The notes under the pieces were generated by a model. The model made no database searches, was not told the DNA's origin, and worked only from the letters and a program-made list of their open reading frames with translations. The position numbers and the translations under genes are program-made. Below, one piece after another: positions 60,627-64,000 of a stretch of 64,000 bases of DNA (its first letter is position 1; the number at the start of each line of letters is the position of its first letter). This DNA is from Melanopsichium pennsylvanicum (taxonomy: Eukaryota > Basidiomycota > Ustilaginomycetes > Ustilaginales), in assembly GCA_900208305.1 (NCBI GenBank), contig OAPG01000003.1, positions 1 through 64,000 of the forward strand, read 5' to 3'.

Positions 60627-63590
60627 ATGACTTCGTCGTCAGGGTCAACCACAGGCGGTGTCACCGCAGTGCTCGCGCCGCCCAACAGTCAATGGCGATC
60701 CGCAACTGAACACGACGTGTACGCTGACAATCGCGACGAAGATATCTTTGGCTGGGTTCAGCCAGATGAGTGGGATACCGTCGCCGGCATCAGCAAGAAC
60801 AACTTCTTACGCGGTAACTGCGTCGAATGCGTCTCTGATCAGGACACCAACGCTCTGCCCCTATCACTGCACAGCTGTGGCGGTCCTAGCTGTGGGTACG
60901 GTGGTCAATGTTGCGAGTACAGTCGTCGCGCAACGCGCACACAAGATCTGTCTGAGTTCGCGCCCGCTTCTCTGCTTCGGCGCTCCGACAAACCGGCTGG
61001 CAAGTCAAAGATCGATGACCTCGCCAAAGTCGAGAAAAGAAGCAGTCTTGGAGTCAGCCTCGTCGACATCATTCATGGTCGCAGTTGTCGACCCATCAGT
61101 CTCTTGGATCTACGCGCCTTTTTGCACTTCCAGCGACAGACAAGCAAGCGATTACCATCGTACTACCCAGCTTCCGACATGCAAACTTCTGCTATCGACG
61201 CCTTCGATCTCAATATCGACCTTCCAACCACTTTGCCAAACTCCATCAAGGAAACGCAAACGCCACGGCGATTCCATTACGATGAGGTCGATGCGCTTGA
61301 CTTTTTGGTCGCCTACGAACGCTACGTCACCAAATTTAGGGAGCAGCCGCGCGCAAACCGTCTCAAGAGCCCTGACCCTGTTACATGCAAGGCCGCCGTT
61401 CGCGCTTACGTTCGTCGGCAGAGCAAGAGTCGCGTTTCGTGCGATTTAACTGCCATGGATGTCTTGCTCAGCGACAATGCTGCCGACGACGACTCTGACA
61501 TCCCCGAAGAGGTTTCGCGCAAAGTGCTCGCTCAACTCAAGCCAACCGACCTCGGGCTGCGACCAGAAACGCAGCCAATCCGTCCCGAGTTTGACCGCTT
61601 GGTACATCGCTACCTCTGCTCGCAGCGTCTGGGCGTTCTGCCAAGCAATCGCAAGCGCGGAAAGAAGCGTGATCCGGGCTCGCCATCTGACGCTGCTCGT
61701 GGCAACGACACCCCAAACCATTTCGGTACGTCAAAGGATGACAATGTGCCTCGCCTGCGCTGGATGGTCGACATGGGTCTCATCTCTGAAAGCGATCTTC
61801 AGCTCTCTTTGGCCGAATGCAACTTTTCGACGCATCCCGACGTGCTTGCACCCGTCGCAGAAGCAGTGTATGCTTACATGGCGCAACACGTCCTACCTTT
61901 CTTCTTCATCTCGGTCGCACGCAATCTCAGTCCCAACACCAAACGCGGTCGTCTTTTGGTCGGCGTTGTTTGCACTCTTATAGCACTGGCATTCTCTATC
62001 TTGCTCATCATCGAGCCTTCGCCCCTGGCATCGCGTGCAAACCACGGCACCGGAAAGATTGTGCGATGGTGGCGGCTTGTCACGGCGCCAGTCTGGGGCG
62101 CAGGTCTCGGCTACATTCTGGCCTACTTCACTGGACTTTGTGTGTGGCTCACACTACGCGGCAACCGCGAACCAGACAAGGAGGAAGAACGCGAGCGGGA
62201 ACAGATCCGATCGCGCATCTCGGGTGATGACGTCGTCGGATTTGACTTGGCCGAGTTGCAAGCGGAAGTCGATCAGACGGATATCAACGTTGAGCAGGAA
62301 ACAAATCGCTGGATGGCGCCTGAGATTGCTGATATCCTCACCGGTATCACTGGTCACAAGAAGGACAAGCACACGAGGCAGATATCCAGCTCCGACATTC
62401 GTGTTATCCGTGACCTAGAAGAGGGTCGCGGGCGATTGCGTTCCGAGGTCAATGATGCGCATTTGTCGACCAAAGTATCCTTCGATCACCCTTTAGCTGC
62501 TGAGAAGCAAGCTGACACGACCAATGTTGTTGGCCTAGCCGCTCCATTGTCCATCGAAAAGGATTCTGCGCTGACAACGCCAGCAGCGATCATCTTGCAC
62601 ACGCCTCGTAGGCCATCGGTCATGCTTGGCGCGGGCGAGACTGCTGGCCGTCCATCGGCCGCTTTCTCTGCCGTCGATCTCAACGCTATCAGCTCTGCGC
62701 GTCCCAGTCTTGACCGTGCGGGCAACTCGCTGAACGATCTCGGTCAAGCAGATGCCATTGCTGGGAGCGGCAATAGCCCACAAGCACCTGCTCTGATGAG
62801 GCAGAAGCGGGTACGTTTGCTCAACATCTCGATTGGTATCACCACCACCTCGGGCAATGAACGAGCAGAGGAGCATGTTGAGGCTCCCGTTCTTACGCGC
62901 GATGCTTTGCTCTTCGATCCCGAGCTCGCTGCTCGAGTCACTTCGCCCACGTTTGCCACCTCGCCTTTCGACGGATCTGCCATTCCCGGCGGCGGCTCTC
63001 CTCACGATTCACCTCCATTGGCCACTCGACGTAAGTCGCTGGCCCAGGCGTTCCTGCCGCTCAAATCGAGCCACCGCATGCAGACACAGATGCAAGAGCT
63101 GGAACGCCAGTCTCCTGTTCGCGATCGATCAGGCGAACCTGATATGGAGAAGGAGGACCTCACCTTGCCAAAGCTTCCCGAGGTTTCTGCTACCGTTCCA
63201 AGATCGCATGTCGATCATCGGCAGATCGCACCTTGGTCGGCACCTTCTGGTAATGGCTTTGAGGCGCCTTCTTCTGCGCGACCTCTGCTGTTCTCGCTGC
63301 CAGCAAGCCGCAGATCGCGTCTGTCGGCCTCGACAAGCACCACTGCCGTGGCACCCTCTCCGAGCTTTGCCACTTCCGGCGTCAAACGAGCCTACGACGA
63401 AACGCCCTCGATTTCGTTCAGGGAAAGGTTGTGGACAGTCATCCAACGCGGAACTGGATTTGCAGTTGGCACTGAACGCGTGCTTGATGCGCGCGTTCGA
63501 AGAGCCCAGCAGATGAAGGCACTTCGCATCATGGCACTCAACACTCTCGCCACGACGGTTGTAGTTGTCATTGTCGTTGCTATTCCTTGA
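60627..63590 (+). CDS. RGS-domain membrane protein (Rax1-like)
   Basis: 987 residues, single exon. A Cys-containing N-terminus (about 60-110) is followed from about residue 150 by an RGS-like helical region: SLLDLRAFLHFQRQ at its start, YDEVDALDFLVAYERYVTKF near 222-241, and PEFDRLVHRYLCSQ near 325. Then come two hydrophobic segments at about 441-465 (LLVGVVCTLIALAFSILLII) and 485-510 (APVWGAGLGYILAYFTGLCVWL), a long disordered cytosolic part, and a C-terminal membrane segment (965-987). An RGS-like domain plus membrane helices is the layout of fungal Rax1, which marks cell poles for bud or growth site selection. The RGS part is split by insertions, so GAP activity is doubtful. Confidence 0.65.
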   Translation: MTSSSGSTTGGVTAVLAPPNSQWRSATEHDVYADNRDEDIFGWVQPDEWDTVAGISKNNFLRGNCVECVSDQDTNALPLSLHSCGGPSCGYGGQCCEYSRRATRTQDLSEFAPASLLRRSDKPAGKSKIDDLAKVEKRSSLGVSLVDIIHGRSCRPISLLDLRAFLHFQRQTSKRLPSYYPASDMQTSAIDAFDLNIDLPTTLPNSIKETQTPRRFHYDEVDALDFLVAYERYVTKFREQPRANRLKSPDPVTCKAAVRAYVRRQSKSRVSCDLTAMDVLLSDNAADDDSDIPEEVSRKVLAQLKPTDLGLRPETQPIRPEFDRLVHRYLCSQRLGVLPSNRKRGKKRDPGSPSDAARGNDTPNHFGTSKDDNVPRLRWMVDMGLISESDLQLSLAECNFSTHPDVLAPVAEAVYAYMAQHVLPFFFISVARNLSPNTKRGRLLVGVVCTLIALAFSILLIIEPSPLASRANHGTGKIVRWWRLVTAPVWGAGLGYILAYFTGLCVWLTLRGNREPDKEEEREREQIRSRISGDDVVGFDLAELQAEVDQTDINVEQETNRWMAPEIADILTGITGHKKDKHTRQISSSDIRVIRDLEEGRGRLRSEVNDAHLSTKVSFDHPLAAEKQADTTNVVGLAAPLSIEKDSALTTPAAIILHTPRRPSVMLGAGETAGRPSAAFSAVDLNAISSARPSLDRAGNSLNDLGQADAIAGSGNSPQAPALMRQKRVRLLNISIGITTTSGNERAEEHVEAPVLTRDALLFDPELAARVTSPTFATSPFDGSAIPGGGSPHDSPPLATRRKSLAQAFLPLKSSHRMQTQMQELERQSPVRDRSGEPDMEKEDLTLPKLPEVSATVPRSHVDHRQIAPWSAPSGNGFEAPSSARPLLFSLPASRRSRLSASTSTTAVAPSPSFATSGVKRAYDETPSISFRERLWTVIQRGTGFAVGTERVLDARVRRAQQMKALRIMALNTLATTVVVVIVVAIP

Positions 63591-64000
63591 TTTTATATCT
63601 GATCCCGCTCCCTCTCCCTCTCTCTCTCTTTACCCAGCTGGCTGGTTCAGCCAGCCCATCTGTGTTCGTAAAGGGCAGCTGTACTATTACTATGTATTCA
63701 CTTACAAGCTTTGTCTGGTTGGCTACAGTCACCAATGTCACATTTTTCGCTCGGGGGTCAGCATGTTTTTTGAAATTTATACCCGCATTCATCAGCCGCC
63801 TATTTTCGGTGTGTACGTGTGTATTTATGTGTGTGATTTGAAGATGCTCGCTCTTGATGTTTGCTGTGACAGGAGATGCAAGGAAGCACGTCTGACGATG
63901 AATAGCGGGCCGCAGGGTTTCGGCTGAATCGGTCATGTCGGGGCAGGAATCTCAGCTAAAAGACGCACAATTGCCGAGACCTTAATTCCCCGGCACCACC
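63591..64000. other. 3' flank of the Rax1-like gene
   Basis: A CTCTCCCTCTCTCTCTC tract near 63608-63630 lies just after the stop. Two short open frames (63565-63927 + and 63580-63936 -) have no domains. No gene supported. Confidence 0.5.

Noticed and set aside
61874..63446. Several antisense frames opposite the Rax1-like gene
   Set aside because: Shadows of a long coding frame without features of their own.

Overview
The window is one chromosome end of a smut-type basidiomycete (Ustilaginomycotina, most like Ustilaginales such as Ustilago or Sporisorium). This rests on the CCCTAA/TTAGGG telomere at base 1, compact genes with few short GT-AG introns, a basidiomycete-type 5S rRNA gene, and a gene set typical of these fungi (long-chain alcohol oxidase, salicylate-type decarboxylase, GPI-anchored chitin deacetylase, class II DAHP synthase). 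The genus is inferred, not shown.

Bases 1-16.7 kb are a subtelomeric retrotransposon graveyard. The telomere sits directly on a broken Ty3/gypsy chromovirus integrase (family A, + strand). Next comes a 5'-intact, 3'-truncated element of a second Ty3/gypsy family (B, + strand). This is fused tail to tail with a nearly complete 3'-truncated family A copy on the - strand, which has its 5' LTR at 10966-11976. Beyond it is an old, CpG-poor repeat layer. A solo family A LTR (13437-15917) is inserted there, and is itself split by a second family A LTR (13661-14687) and a family B solo LTR (14876-15307). All three solo LTRs have perfect 5-bp target duplications (GGGTG, GCTGA, CTATA). Both families carry the signature of Tf1-like self-priming. 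Family B joins gag to pol through a GGGAAAC slippery site followed by a perfect 12-bp hairpin.

From 16.7 kb the window is ordinary euchromatin. In order it holds: a SnoaL/NTF2-like protein, a salicylate/2,3-dihydroxybenzoate-type decarboxylase, a MATE transporter, a peroxisomal long-chain alcohol oxidase, two intron-bearing tRNA-Gln(CTG) genes, a Zn2Cys6 regulator relic, an RTA1-like membrane protein with an in-frame stop, TMA16, chitin deacetylase, a CFAP20-domain protein, a Dap1/PGRMC-like haem protein, uridine kinase, a rhodanese-methyltransferase, a YFH7-like P-loop kinase, a GRAMD4-like GRAM protein, a 5S rRNA gene, a secreted protein of unknown function, class II DAHP synthase, ITPase/HAM1, a serine-protease relic, an arrestin-like protein, a DUF3074 protein and a Rax1-like RGS membrane protein.

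The genes do not form a pathway cluster. Several pairs are divergent and share short promoters (CFAP20/Dap1, uridine kinase/rhodanese-methyltransferase, DAHP synthase/ITPase). The most interesting signals are the self-priming and frameshift signals of the two retroelement families, the nested LTR stack with its CpG-depleted base layer, and a CFAP20-type ciliary/nuclear protein in a fungus expected to lack cilia.
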